A stretch of DNA of 40,008 nt from an uncultured Eubacteriales bacterium (GCA_900317515.1 ONHA01000026.1:1-40008); one strand, 5' to 3'; positions 24,556 to 32,882 are shown, counted from the stretch's first letter. Translations and numbers: made by a program. The notes: generated from the sequence alone by a model not told the origin.

Positions 24556-25497
24556 TCACCAGCTGATTCCCTTAAAGAGCCCGGCCATAAAGCCGCCGGC
24601 CTTCTTTTCATTTTCCGCACCGACAGGATTCTCTCCGGTAAGATCCGGCACCTTCCAGGTGAGAACTTCGTTCTCTTCCCAGCTCTCCCCGGTCACGATA
24701 TCCACAATGACGTCCGCGATATTCTTAAGGGAAACATTTCTAAAGTGCCTGCCGTCCAGATATCTGCGGAAGGACGGCTCGACCCGGGCGTCGGTCCGCG
24801 CCCTGTGCTGCACATTTAAGTGGTAGATGTCGTAGAGGGCCAGGCACTCCTCATAGAGCGCTCCCGTCTCCACATCCGCCTGAAGATCGTCTCCGGTCAC
24901 CTCAGAAAGTCCCGTTCTGCTGCCTTTGAGCGGCAGATAGGGGTTTAGCGGCTCGTCGCCCATGGTGATCAGGATGCCCCGTTTTCCCCTCTTCCAGCAG
25001 TCCAGGCTGGTGTGGCGGGCCGCCATGTACCAGGCCGCCGTGTAGGACTCGTAGGCGTTACCGCCGCCTCCGAATTCAAAATAAATCTTCTCCAGCTGGT
25101 CCGCGATCCGGATATCCGCCTCGAACTGGGAGATCTGGACCGGCACCGCGTCGCAGGCGAGGTCTCCGATGCCCATGACCATGAATTCCACATCTTTCAC
25201 TTTGTCGTAGAGGCGGGTCATGATCACGTTGAGCTGTCTCGCCACTTCCACCGCCGCCTGGCCCATGCTGCCGGTCACGTCCAGCGCCAGAATGACCGGA
25301 ATCGTCTCCGGGTGCTCCCCGGAATCGCAGCACTCCCGCATGACGTTTTTGGGATCCAGCGCCGGATCCAGCTTTCTCGCCGTGAACATATCCTGATTTT
25401 TGTAATCCCCCGAGACTCTTCCGTCCCTGTCCACCTTTCTGCCGCGGGCTTCGCTGTATCTCTCAAAACTTGTTCTGTCCCAGTTTCCGTATCCCAT
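24556..25497 (-). CDS. Cytosolic VWA-domain protein of unknown function
   Basis: A 313-residue soluble protein without signal peptide or membrane segment. Residues about 65-245 form a von Willebrand A domain. The metal-ion (MIDAS) motif is LALDVTGSMG (Asp73, Thr75, Ser77), with a second acidic site in ITMGDEPL (Asp181) and a glycine stretch GGGGNAYESYT near 143-153. The N-terminus (GYGNWDRTSFERYSEARGR) is basic and aromatic; the C-terminal tail is short and hydrophobic (GGFMAGLFKGISW). VWA domains bind protein partners through a metal. The likely partner is the preceding gene product, 29 bases upstream in the same operon. AAAGGAGG precedes the ATG. There is no adjacent MoxR ATPase, which normally accompanies bacterial VWA proteins. 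Confidence 0.8.
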   Translation of the reverse strand: MGYGNWDRTSFERYSEARGRKVDRDGRVSGDYKNQDMFTARKLDPALDPKNVMRECCDSGEHPETIPVILALDVTGSMGQAAVEVARQLNVIMTRLYDKVKDVEFMVMGIGDLACDAVPVQISQFEADIRIADQLEKIYFEFGGGGNAYESYTAAWYMAARHTSLDCWKRGKRGILITMGDEPLNPYLPLKGSRTGLSEVTGDDLQADVETGALYEECLALYDIYHLNVQHRARTDARVEPSFRRYLDGRHFRNVSLKNIADVIVDIVTGESWEENEVLTWKVPDLTGENPVGAENEKKAGGFMAGLFKGISW

Positions 25498-25526
25498 AGG
25501 TTCCTCCTTTCAGCGCCCGTCCGGGC

Positions 25527-26117
25527 TTATTCCGCAGTGCCGTCCGTGTTTTCATTTTCATCGTCAAATGAAAACAGCTCATCAAACACATCTTCCCCCC
25601 TGCCGCCCATCATCATCATGGCCAGCATGGCCTGCCCCATGGGGCTGGCCGGGCTCTTTCCGCCCGCGCCGTTCCCCTTCAGCATCTCGCTCAGCATCAT
25701 GTACTTCATGATGCGGTTCATGCCTTTTCGCCCGCCGCTGCCGTTTCGGCCGAATAAAGAGACGATCTTGCCGTAGAAGACGGCGTCCCCCATCAGCATG
25801 TGGCGCTCGGGCAGGATTCTCTCCACGGAGGCATCCTCGTAGTTCACGGCGGTGATAAGATCATGGTCCGCCTTGATCACGCATTTGGGGCGGCCGCCCG
25901 CAAGGATGATGTCTCCCTCGCGGATCTTACCGGTCGGTATGAGAAAGAAGAACTCTTCCCCGATATTGAACACGAAGGAGTCACAGTTCGTGAGCTTTCC
26001 TGTCTTTGCGGAGTAGGTTCTGTAGCCTCCCGACGTCTTGATGGCGATGCTGCCGTCCATGGAGAGCCGGCACATCCCCGGGGCGATCTTTCCGAACATT
26101 CCCTGAAAAATTTCCAT
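25527..26117 (-). CDS. Uncharacterised beta-rich protein with Met/Gly-rich tail
   Basis: A 196-residue soluble protein of no family I recognise. Residues 1-120 look like an all-beta domain (SIAIKTSGGYRTYSAKTG; EFFFLIPTGKIREGDIILAGG). Residues 125-170 are low-complexity and helical, rich in Met, Gly and Lys (NRIMKYMMLSEMLKG; MGQAMLAMMMMGG). The end is acidic (FDELFSFDDENENTDG). This composition suggests an assembly or scaffold role rather than an enzyme, but that is inference. It is the first gene of the operon with the VWA protein; AAAGGAGG precedes the ATG. Two copies of the dispersed word face each other inside its 3' end. Confidence 0.65.
   Translation of the reverse strand: MEIFQGMFGKIAPGMCRLSMDGSIAIKTSGGYRTYSAKTGKLTNCDSFVFNIGEEFFFLIPTGKIREGDIILAGGRPKCVIKADHDLITAVNYEDASVERILPERHMLMGDAVFYGKIVSLFGRNGSGGRKGMNRIMKYMMLSEMLKGNGAGGKSPASPMGQAMLAMMMMGGRGEDVFDELFSFDDENENTDGTAE
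25548..25575. repeat. Perfect inverted pair of the dispersed 10-mer
   Basis: GTTTTCATTT (25548-25557), eight bases, then AAATGAAAAC (25566-25575). It lies within the coding region of the Met/Gly-rich protein and forms a possible ten-pair hairpin. Inverted pairs of uptake-type words are known in Neisseria; the parallel is only structural. Confidence 0.85.
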
Positions 26118-26133
26118 GAAGTACTCCTCCTTT

Positions 26134-26195
26134 CTACTTAGTAGCTATCCACTACTTTCTGATTGCATGATAGTATATATTTGCTACTATGTCAA
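26134..26195 (-). promoter_or_regulatory. Promoter of the VWA operon with three AGTAG/CTACT palindromes
   Basis: Minus-strand TTGACA (26190-26195), 17-base spacer and TATCAT (26167-26172). Three inverted repeats share half-sites: ATAGTA-n9-TACTAT (26170-26190) in the spacer, AGTAG-n7-CTACT (26140-26156) near the expected transcript start, and CTACT-T-AGTAG (26134-26144) just before the Shine-Dalgarno site. The arrangement indicates strong repression by a dimeric regulator that is not identified here. Confidence 0.75.
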
Positions 26196-26256
26196 GCGTT
26201 TTTGCCGCGCCATCCACATTCTTATTGATTCTGCACAAAAAATGCCTCCCGATATG

Positions 26257-26285
26257 TTGTTTCTCTGTCGCAATCGTAGTATAAT
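26257..26285 (+). promoter_or_regulatory. Promoter of the ABC importer operon
   Basis: TTGTTT (26257-26262), 17-base spacer and perfect TATAAT (26280-26285), 62 bases before the binding-protein start. The leader contains a small hairpin, GCCGTG/CACGGC (26304-26323), followed by ATGTAAAAAAAGG. No riboswitch fold is apparent. It diverges from the VWA promoter about 60 bases away. Confidence 0.68.
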
Positions 26286-26347
26286 AGCAGGTAGCTTGTA
26301 AGAGCCGTGTAAAGTCGCACGGCATGTAAAAAAAGGAGGTATCTGAA

Positions 26348-27748
26348 ATGAAAAAGTTACTGGCATTACTCTTAACCGGCACCATGATCCTGGGGCTGGG
26401 CGCCTGCGGCGGCGGAACGGCAAGCACCGCGCAGCCGGCAGCATCCGGCACCGGAAAGACAGAATCGGCTGCCGCACCGGCCGCCGACGAGGGCAGCCTC
26501 TCCGCGACCCAGAAGATCATCAAGGAAGCCCAGGGCATGAGCCTTGAGGAGCTCGCCGCCAAGGCCATCGAGGAGTCCAACGGCAAGATGTTCTACGGCG
26601 TCGGCAACTCGAGCCGCGGCAAGAGCGCGCTTCCGCTCTTCATTTCCTATCTGCAGACCATCGACCCGAGCTACAGCATGGAATTCGAATGGCAGCAGCC
26701 GAAGAACAACAAGATCTTCGACCAGCTGACCGCCGACTCCCTGAAGGACACCGGAACATTCGCGATGACCCTGATCCAGGACGGCAACCAGATCCAGTCC
26801 AAGATGGTCCAGCCGGGCGTCCTCGACACCTTCATCCCGAAGGACTGGGCGGATGCCAACGGCACAACGGCGGATGCCTACAAGGGCTATCTCCCGCTGC
26901 AGACCCTGAACAAGGTCTTCGAGTACAACAACACAGGTTCCAAGACCTATGACAACGTCTGGGATTTCGTCGCCGAAGGCGAGCACGGCCTCTTCATGGA
27001 TATCGACTCCGAGATCGTCGGTAAGAACTTCCTCTACATGCTGACCCGCGACGATTACGCGGCATGGATGAAGGAAGCGTTCGAGGCTCTTTCGGATGCT
27101 GAGAAGGCCTACTTCCAACCCGTCGTTACCGCGATGGAGAGCGAAGCGGCCGACCTGATGCTCGGCCCGGATGCCGCCTACTCGCTCGCATGGATCAAGC
27201 TGTGGGTCGAGAGCTACAACGCCCAGACCGACGACGGCCCGATCTGCTCCACGCTCGTCGACGCTTCCGCGACCGACCAGTTCGGCCTGCTCGTCTACTC
27301 CAAGCTCCGCTCCGTTGAGGAGTCCGCGACCGTCTCCGTCAACAACATCGACGTTGCCGCGTATAACGACGGCTACACCGGCATCGGCGGCTACGGCTAC
27401 TGCCACTACCTCTTCGTGACGGACAACAGCCCGCTTCCGTGGACAGCCTGCGCGTTCATCGCCTACATGACCTGCACGGCGGACGGCTTCTCCGCATGGG
27501 GCAAGGATATGGGCGGCTACTCCTCGAATCCGAAGGTTCTTGCGGAAAATGAAGAGATCTATCACCACATGACCGGCGGCATGGCTGAAGACGGAACGAC
27601 CGTCCGGTTCGCTGCCAAGAACGACCGCGGCTACGAGTGGTGGACCACCGACGGCAAGCTGGTTCTGGAAGATCCGGAATACTGCGCTTCCGTCGCCTTC
27701 ACCGTCGGCTCCTGGATCGAAATGCTGACCAAGTACAGCGCTGAATAA
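26348..27748 (+). CDS. ABC transporter substrate-binding lipoprotein
   Basis: A 466-residue extracellular lipoprotein. The signal peptide MKKLLALLLTGTMILGLGAC ends in lipobox LGAC (Cys20), followed by a Gly/Ala/Ser/Thr linker to about residue 55. The rest is a two-lobe solute-binding fold of the family accompanying FbpB-type permeases (ferric iron, polyamine, phosphonate or thiamine class). No metal-binding tyrosine cluster is obvious, so the ligand is unknown. Its codon use is strongly biased, consistent with high expression. AAAGGAGG lies seven bases before the ATG. It heads a three-gene operon with the permease and ATPase, and a stable intercistronic hairpin follows its stop. Confidence 0.88.
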   Translation: MKKLLALLLTGTMILGLGACGGGTASTAQPAASGTGKTESAAAPAADEGSLSATQKIIKEAQGMSLEELAAKAIEESNGKMFYGVGNSSRGKSALPLFISYLQTIDPSYSMEFEWQQPKNNKIFDQLTADSLKDTGTFAMTLIQDGNQIQSKMVQPGVLDTFIPKDWADANGTTADAYKGYLPLQTLNKVFEYNNTGSKTYDNVWDFVAEGEHGLFMDIDSEIVGKNFLYMLTRDDYAAWMKEAFEALSDAEKAYFQPVVTAMESEAADLMLGPDAAYSLAWIKLWVESYNAQTDDGPICSTLVDASATDQFGLLVYSKLRSVEESATVSVNNIDVAAYNDGYTGIGGYGYCHYLFVTDNSPLPWTACAFIAYMTCTADGFSAWGKDMGGYSSNPKVLAENEEIYHHMTGGMAEDGTTVRFAAKNDRGYEWWTTDGKLVLEDPEYCASVAFTVGSWIEMLTKYSAE

Positions 27749-27761
27749 TAAAGATGGCTGC

Positions 27762-27796
27762 CGCCCCGGGTACTGCAGCATTGGGTACCCGGGGCG
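27762..27796 (+). other. Intercistronic hairpin after the binding-protein gene
   Basis: A perfect 12-pair GC-rich stem (27762-27773 with 27785-27796, 11-base loop) with no T tract. In binding-protein operons such hairpins protect the 3' end of the first cistron from exonucleases and raise its level over the permease. It lies 23 bases before the permease start. Confidence 0.72.
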
Positions 27797-27819
27797 TACT
27801 GCATATTTAAGGAGGTCTT

Positions 27820-29649
27820 ATGGAACAATCCAGCAAGAGGAAGGCCAGCAAATTCACGATCATGCGGAACAAGGTCGCAACGTACCTTTCAAAGCCCTAC
27901 AATGTGATCCTGCTCCTCATGGGCATTGTCCTGTCCTTCACGACGATCGCGCCGATCATCGCGATCGTCGAAGATACCTTTAAGATCCATCCCGGCACGA
28001 TCGACGCGCACCTGACCGGGCAGTCCAGCGGCTACTCCGTCGTCAACTATGTGGACCTCTTCACGTCCCGCATGGCGAAGACCAATCTCTGGACGCCGCT
28101 CCTAAACACCGTGTACCTCGCGGTCGGCACCTGCATCGTCTCGATCCTCTTCGGCGGCATCGTCGCCTTCCTGATCACCCGGACGGATCTCGCGTGGAAA
28201 AAATATATCAGCTCGATTTTCATTTTCCCCTATATCATGCCTCAGTGGACGCTGGCGGTCGTATGGCAGCATCTCTTCAACTCCAACAAGATCACCGGAA
28301 CGTCGAACGGCCTTCTGGCCTCTCTCTTCGGCATCAACATGCCGATCTGGTGGTGCAAAGGTCTCTTCCCCAGCCTTGTCGTTCTCGGGCTTCACTATGC
28401 GCCGTTCGCCTACATCCTGATCGGCGGCATTTTCCGGAATATGGACGCCAACCTTGAGGAAGCGGCCACCATTCTGGACACCCCGAAATGGCGCATCATG
28501 ACCCGGATCACCCTGCCGATGGTAAAGCCGGCGATCCTCTCCACGATCCTGTTGGTCTTCGGCAGCGCGATGGGCTCCTACCCTGTCCCGCATTACCTGG
28601 GCCTCACGACGCTGTCCACCAAATACGTCTCGATGAACTCCAAGTACACCGGCGAAGCTTCGATCCTCGCGATCATCATGATGATCTTCGGCGTCGCAAT
28701 CATGCTCTTAAACCAGCTGAGCCTGACCAGCCGCAAGAGCTACACGACGGTCACCGGCAAGTCCGGCCAGATCTCCAAGATCCGCCTCGGCCGCGCCGGC
28801 CGCTACGTGATCGCTCTGGTGCTCGTATTCCTGACGTTCTTCACAAGTATTTTCCCGATCGTCTCCTTCGGCTTCGAGACTTTCCTGCCAAACCCGGGCG
28901 ACTATTCGTTCCTCTACACGGGAGATTTCTCGAACCTGACCACAAAATGGTGGGTGACCGCGGAAAATATCACCGAGAACGGCATGTACGGCCAGATGGG
29001 CATCCTGCACAACAAGACGATCTGGAACGCCTTCAAGGGAACGCTTCTGGTCTCCCTTGCCTGCTCGCTCCTCGCCGGCACCATCGGCACCCTGGTCGGC
29101 TACGCGGTCTCCAAGAACCGCCGCGACAAATGGACCAACTACGTGAACAGCGTCGCGTTCCTGCCGTACCTCATGCCCTCCATCGCGGTCGGCGTCGCCT
29201 ACTTCATTCTGTTCTCGAACAAGTACGTGAATCTCTTCAACACCTACACGCTCCTGATCATCGTCGGTACGGTAAAATACATACCGTTCGCCTCGAGGAG
29301 CTCCCTGAACTCCATGCTGCAGCTGTCCAACGAGATTGAAGAGTCGGCGATCATCCTGAATGTCCCCTGGATCAAGCGCATGACGCGGATCATCATCCCG
29401 ATCCAGAAGTCGTCGATCATCAGCGGCTATCTGCTGCCCTTCATGACCTGCCTTAGAGAGCTCTCGCTGTTCATGCTCCTCTGCGTGCAGGGCTTCATTC
29501 TCTCAACGACACTGGACTATTTCGACGAGATGGGCCTCTATGCTTTCTCCAGCGGCATCAACCTGATCCTGATCGTCACGATTTTAATTTTCAACGCAAT
29601 CGTAAACAAAGTAACCGGAGCAAGCCTGGACAAGGGTATAGGAGGTTGA
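27820..29649 (+). CDS. ABC transporter permease, two fused permease domains
   Basis: A 609-residue inner-membrane protein made of two binding-protein-dependent permease modules, as in FbpB-type importers. Each half has about six transmembrane helices and one EAA loop that docks on the ATPase: EEAATILDTPKWRIMTRITLP near residue 211, and ESAIILNVPWIKRMTRIIIP near residue 508. In both loops the usually conserved Gly is replaced, by Asp and Asn. A 75-residue extracellular loop (about 355-410) separates the halves. AAGGAGG precedes the ATG. The ATPase starts four bases after the stop, with its ribosome site inside the last codons. Confidence 0.9.
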   Translation: MEQSSKRKASKFTIMRNKVATYLSKPYNVILLLMGIVLSFTTIAPIIAIVEDTFKIHPGTIDAHLTGQSSGYSVVNYVDLFTSRMAKTNLWTPLLNTVYLAVGTCIVSILFGGIVAFLITRTDLAWKKYISSIFIFPYIMPQWTLAVVWQHLFNSNKITGTSNGLLASLFGINMPIWWCKGLFPSLVVLGLHYAPFAYILIGGIFRNMDANLEEAATILDTPKWRIMTRITLPMVKPAILSTILLVFGSAMGSYPVPHYLGLTTLSTKYVSMNSKYTGEASILAIIMMIFGVAIMLLNQLSLTSRKSYTTVTGKSGQISKIRLGRAGRYVIALVLVFLTFFTSIFPIVSFGFETFLPNPGDYSFLYTGDFSNLTTKWWVTAENITENGMYGQMGILHNKTIWNAFKGTLLVSLACSLLAGTIGTLVGYAVSKNRRDKWTNYVNSVAFLPYLMPSIAVGVAYFILFSNKYVNLFNTYTLLIIVGTVKYIPFASRSSLNSMLQLSNEIEESAIILNVPWIKRMTRIIIPIQKSSIISGYLLPFMTCLRELSLFMLLCVQGFILSTTLDYFDEMGLYAFSSGINLILIVTILIFNAIVNKVTGASLDKGIGG

Positions 29650-29653
29650 ACAT

Positions 29654-31267
29654 ATGCCGCGCATTACACTGGAACATATCAATAAAAGATGGAATAAATT
29701 CTATGCGACCGATGACGTCAGCATGGTGATCGAGGACAACGCGTTCGTGACGCTGCTCGGCCCCTCCGGCTGCGGCAAGACCACCATCCTCCGTATGATC
29801 GCAGGTCTCGAGACGCCGACGACCGGGAAAATAACAATCGGTGACCGCGTCGTCTTCGACTCCGACATGGGCATCAACGTGCCGCCCAACAAACGCAAGG
29901 TCGGCTTCCTCTTCCAGAACTACGCGCTCTGGCCGAATATGACCGTCCATGACAATATCGCCTTCGGCCTCGCCAATGTGAAGGAGTCCATGCCGAAGAT
30001 CGATTTCGAGGCAAAGACGACCTGGCAGCTCGGCCAGGCGCTCAGAAAGCCCGCCGAGGTGAAGAAGATCGTCGAGGACTGCCGGGACAAGGACGGCAAG
30101 ATCGACGAGAAGCGGGCCCTCATCAAGCTGATCGACGGCTTCACGATCTCCATGCCGACCGCGAAGAAGCTCTTTGCCTATCATGTTGAATCCGGCAAGG
30201 ATGTCTCCGCGGAAGCGGCAAGCCTCATCAAGACCGCCGAAGCCGCCAAGAGCTCCAAGGGTTTGAACGATAACTTCGAATATGTGCAGAACGGCTCGGT
30301 CGTCACCGAGGTCCGCAAGCTCTCGAAGGAGGAGATCGACCTCGCGGTGCGCCGCGTCTCCCGCATCGTCAAGATCGGCATGTTCATGGACCGCTACCCG
30401 GCCGAGCTCTCCGGCGGCCAGCAGCAGCGTGTCGCGATCGCCCGCACGCTCGCGCCGGAACCGACCGTCCTCTTCATGGACGAGCCGCTCTCGAACCTGG
30501 ACGCCAAGCTCCGCCTCGAGATGCGCTACGAGCTGCAGCGTCTGCACGTGGAGACCGGCTCGACCTTCGTCTACGTCACTCATGACCAGATGGAGGCCAT
30601 GACGCTCGCCTCCCAGATCTGCCTCTTAAATAACGGCGTCCTCCAGCAGTACGAGGTGCCGCTGACCGTCTACAACGAGCCGGAGAACACCTTCGTCGCG
30701 GACTTCGTCGGCAACCCCTCGATCAACTTCATCGAGGCCTCCGGAAAGCAGAGCGCCGACGGCTCCATCCCGCTGACCCTGCTCGGCGGAAATAAGCTCA
30801 CCTTCACGCCGGCAGAGCCCATAAATCTCGACAAATGGTTCGCGGACCGCGACGCGGCCGCCGCGGCCGCCGCGGAAGCCCTCAAAGCCAAAGCTTCCCT
30901 GAAGGGCTACGTCGAGAAGGGCAACAAGGACGAGGTCTTCCGCTACGCGATCTCCCGCGTGGACGAGGAGGAAACTCCTTTCGATCCCTCCTCCATGACA
31001 AATGAAGACCTCCTCATCGGTGTGCGCCCCGAATTCATCGATATCGTGAAGGAAGGCGGCATCGAAGGCGAAGTCTACGGCGTCATGCCGACCGGCATGG
31101 AGACCACCGTCAAGATCCGCATCGGCGATTTCCTTCTCACCGGCGTTGTCTTCGGGAGCGATATCTTCACGATCGGCTCCCGGGTCCGGATCCGCTTCTC
31201 GGGCACCCGCGTCATGCTCTTCGACAGAAAGAGCGGCAAGCGCATCGCAAACGGCTCTCTCTCATAA
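29654..31267 (+). CDS. ABC transporter ATP-binding protein with large internal insertions
   Basis: A 537-residue ATPase, well above the 340-370 usual for this class. Walker A GPSGCGKT is at 36-43, the Q-loop at 88 (FQNYALWP), the signature LSGGQ at 252-256, Walker B TVLFMDEP at 271-278 and the H-loop at 310. The gap from Q-loop to signature is about 164 residues rather than about 50. The extra 110 or so residues (about 107-220) are charged, helical and in frame with normal codon use. A second insert, Ala- and Lys-rich, interrupts the C-terminal regulatory (TOBE-type) domain near 395-450. It powers the fused permease. A strong terminator follows. Confidence 0.9.
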   Translation: MPRITLEHINKRWNKFYATDDVSMVIEDNAFVTLLGPSGCGKTTILRMIAGLETPTTGKITIGDRVVFDSDMGINVPPNKRKVGFLFQNYALWPNMTVHDNIAFGLANVKESMPKIDFEAKTTWQLGQALRKPAEVKKIVEDCRDKDGKIDEKRALIKLIDGFTISMPTAKKLFAYHVESGKDVSAEAASLIKTAEAAKSSKGLNDNFEYVQNGSVVTEVRKLSKEEIDLAVRRVSRIVKIGMFMDRYPAELSGGQQQRVAIARTLAPEPTVLFMDEPLSNLDAKLRLEMRYELQRLHVETGSTFVYVTHDQMEAMTLASQICLLNNGVLQQYEVPLTVYNEPENTFVADFVGNPSINFIEASGKQSADGSIPLTLLGGNKLTFTPAEPINLDKWFADRDAAAAAAAEALKAKASLKGYVEKGNKDEVFRYAISRVDEEETPFDPSSMTNEDLLIGVRPEFIDIVKEGGIEGEVYGVMPTGMETTVKIRIGDFLLTGVVFGSDIFTIGSRVRIRFSGTRVMLFDRKSGKRIANGSLS

Positions 31268-31275
31268 CCGCAAAC

Positions 31276-31316
31276 GGACTCCGCGCAGACCTTCGGCTGC
31301 GCGGAGTCCTCTTTTT
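31276..31316 (+). terminator. Terminator of the ABC importer operon
   Basis: A perfect 13-pair stem GGACTCCGCGCAG/CTGCGCGGAGTCC with an eight-base loop is followed by TCTTTTTA. Confidence 0.9.
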
Positions 31317-31382
31317 ACGTGCGGTTCATGAAATTTTCTTCCCTATTTTGTGTGCTTTCAATTCCCCCGGAGATAAATCTTG

Positions 31383-31391
31383 TGTTATAAT
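31383..31391 (+). promoter_or_regulatory. Extended -10 promoter of the L,D-transpeptidase gene
   Basis: TGTTATAAT gives an extended TGn motif and a perfect TATAAT (31386-31391), 31 bases before the ATG. No recognisable -35 box is present at the correct distance, which extended -10 promoters tolerate. Confidence 0.5.
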
Positions 31392-31421
31392 GAACCATCA
31401 AAAAAACTGGCAGAGACGATT

Positions 31422-32882
31422 ATGGAAGAAAAAACCCGCAGAACACGAACGAAAAAAAGAAAAAGAGCCCGGCAAAGGCGCATCCGCGCCGTCCTTTGCA
31501 CGCTCATCGCCGCTCTCATCCTCATCTTTGGAGTATCCCTCTTCTGGCGCGCCTTTTTAAGGCCCTCTCTCACACTCACTGCATCTGAGGCTTCCGCGGA
31601 GCTGGGGAGCGAGCCGGCTCCGCTCTCCTTTGTAAAAGAGATTAAGCACGCCTCTCAGGATGCCGTCACCGTGACAAGGACAGGCGCAAAGGAAGGTGAA
31701 ACCGGCGAGGCTGTGTTCACCTATTCCGTGAGGCAGACAAAAGGATTTTCGAAGTTCATTTCCCTGTTCCCGAAATTTATCCGCGGCGCCATCTCGCGCA
31801 GGCTCTGGGCCGAGCCGCAGGAGCTTGTGCTCAGCATCACCGACACGACGCCGCCGGTCCTCACCGTGAAAGACACGATCCCCGCGATGGAAATCGGAAG
31901 CACCCTGTCCGTCGATGCCGTCGTTGCCGCCGTGACCGATCTTGCCGGCGCGGAGATTCATTTTGCGGACGGCTCCGACTCTCTCACCTTTACGGAAGCC
32001 GGCGATATAAAGGTCGGGCTCTTCGCGGTCGACCGAAGCGGAAACCGTACTGAGGCCGATGTATCCGTGAGTGTCCTTCCGCCGGATACGACCGCGCCGG
32101 AGATTCTCGGCGCCGGCGACATCGTAATGCCCTGCGGCAGCATCTTTGAGGTGATGGGCGGCGTCACAGCCCGGGACGACCGGGACAGCGCGCCGACGCT
32201 CACCGCCGCGCCGTCCTCCGTAAACACAGACTATCCCGGCACCTCCACCGTGCTCTACACCGCCCGCGACAGCGCGGGAAATGAATCCTCCGTCCTCCGC
32301 AGGATCACCGTCGCGGAAAATGTGCTCACCGTAAACGGCGTCAACTACGCGATCCACTGGGACACGGAAGGCATCCCGCGCCAGCCCTATCTGGTCACGG
32401 TCAACCGCACTTTCAACACGGTCACAATCTATGAGCAGGACGATAACGGGCACTACACGATCCCGGTCAAAGCCATGCTCTGCTCGGTCGGTGACGATAC
32501 GCCCACCGGCTACTACCGCACGATGGAGCGCAATCGCTGGAAGGAGCTCTTCGGCGACTGCTACGGTCAGTACTCGATCCGCATAACAGGCCACATCCTC
32601 TTCCACTCGGTCCCCTACTTTGAGAAAGACCCCTCCACGCTGGAGTACGACGAGTTCAATCTCTTAGGGACCCCCGCCTCGCTCGGCTGCGTGCGCCTGT
32701 GCGTCGCGGACGAAAAATGGCTCTACGACAACTGCCCCGAAGGCTTCCCCTGCTGCATCTATGATGAGGAGACAAGCCCCGGACCGCTCGGGAAGCCCCA
32801 GGGCGTCACGATCGATACGTCCGATTCACGGCGCGGCTGGGACCCGACCGATCCGAATCCCGACAATCCCTGGAATTGGTAA
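31422..32882 (+). CDS. Membrane-anchored L,D-transpeptidase with Ig-like domains
   Basis: A 486-residue protein that would make 3-3 cross-links in peptidoglycan or attach proteins to it. A very basic N-terminus (KTRRTRTKKRKRARQRR) precedes a membrane anchor at about 23-43. Two Ig-like beta domains follow at about 140-218 and 220-296; the second (DTTAPEILGAGDI) resembles DUF5011. The YkuD catalytic domain spans about 320-446, with FHSVPY (His395) and the catalytic Cys423 in SLGCVRL. A Pro/Asp/Trp-rich tail ends the protein. The ATG at 31422 was chosen because the protein family starts with the basic segment; its ribosome site is weak. It is followed 25 bases later by a D,D-dipeptidase. Confidence 0.9.
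   Translation: MEEKTRRTRTKKRKRARQRRIRAVLCTLIAALILIFGVSLFWRAFLRPSLTLTASEASAELGSEPAPLSFVKEIKHASQDAVTVTRTGAKEGETGEAVFTYSVRQTKGFSKFISLFPKFIRGAISRRLWAEPQELVLSITDTTPPVLTVKDTIPAMEIGSTLSVDAVVAAVTDLAGAEIHFADGSDSLTFTEAGDIKVGLFAVDRSGNRTEADVSVSVLPPDTTAPEILGAGDIVMPCGSIFEVMGGVTARDDRDSAPTLTAAPSSVNTDYPGTSTVLYTARDSAGNESSVLRRITVAENVLTVNGVNYAIHWDTEGIPRQPYLVTVNRTFNTVTIYEQDDNGHYTIPVKAMLCSVGDDTPTGYYRTMERNRWKELFGDCYGQYSIRITGHILFHSVPYFEKDPSTLEYDEFNLLGTPASLGCVRLCVADEKWLYDNCPEGFPCCIYDEETSPGPLGKPQGVTIDTSDSRRGWDPTDPNPDNPWNW

Noticed and set aside
26372-27781. 469-codon minus-strand frame opposite the binding-protein gene
   Set aside because: The plus-strand gene has a lipobox, a strong ribosome site and an operon context. 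The antisense frame has none and is composition-driven.
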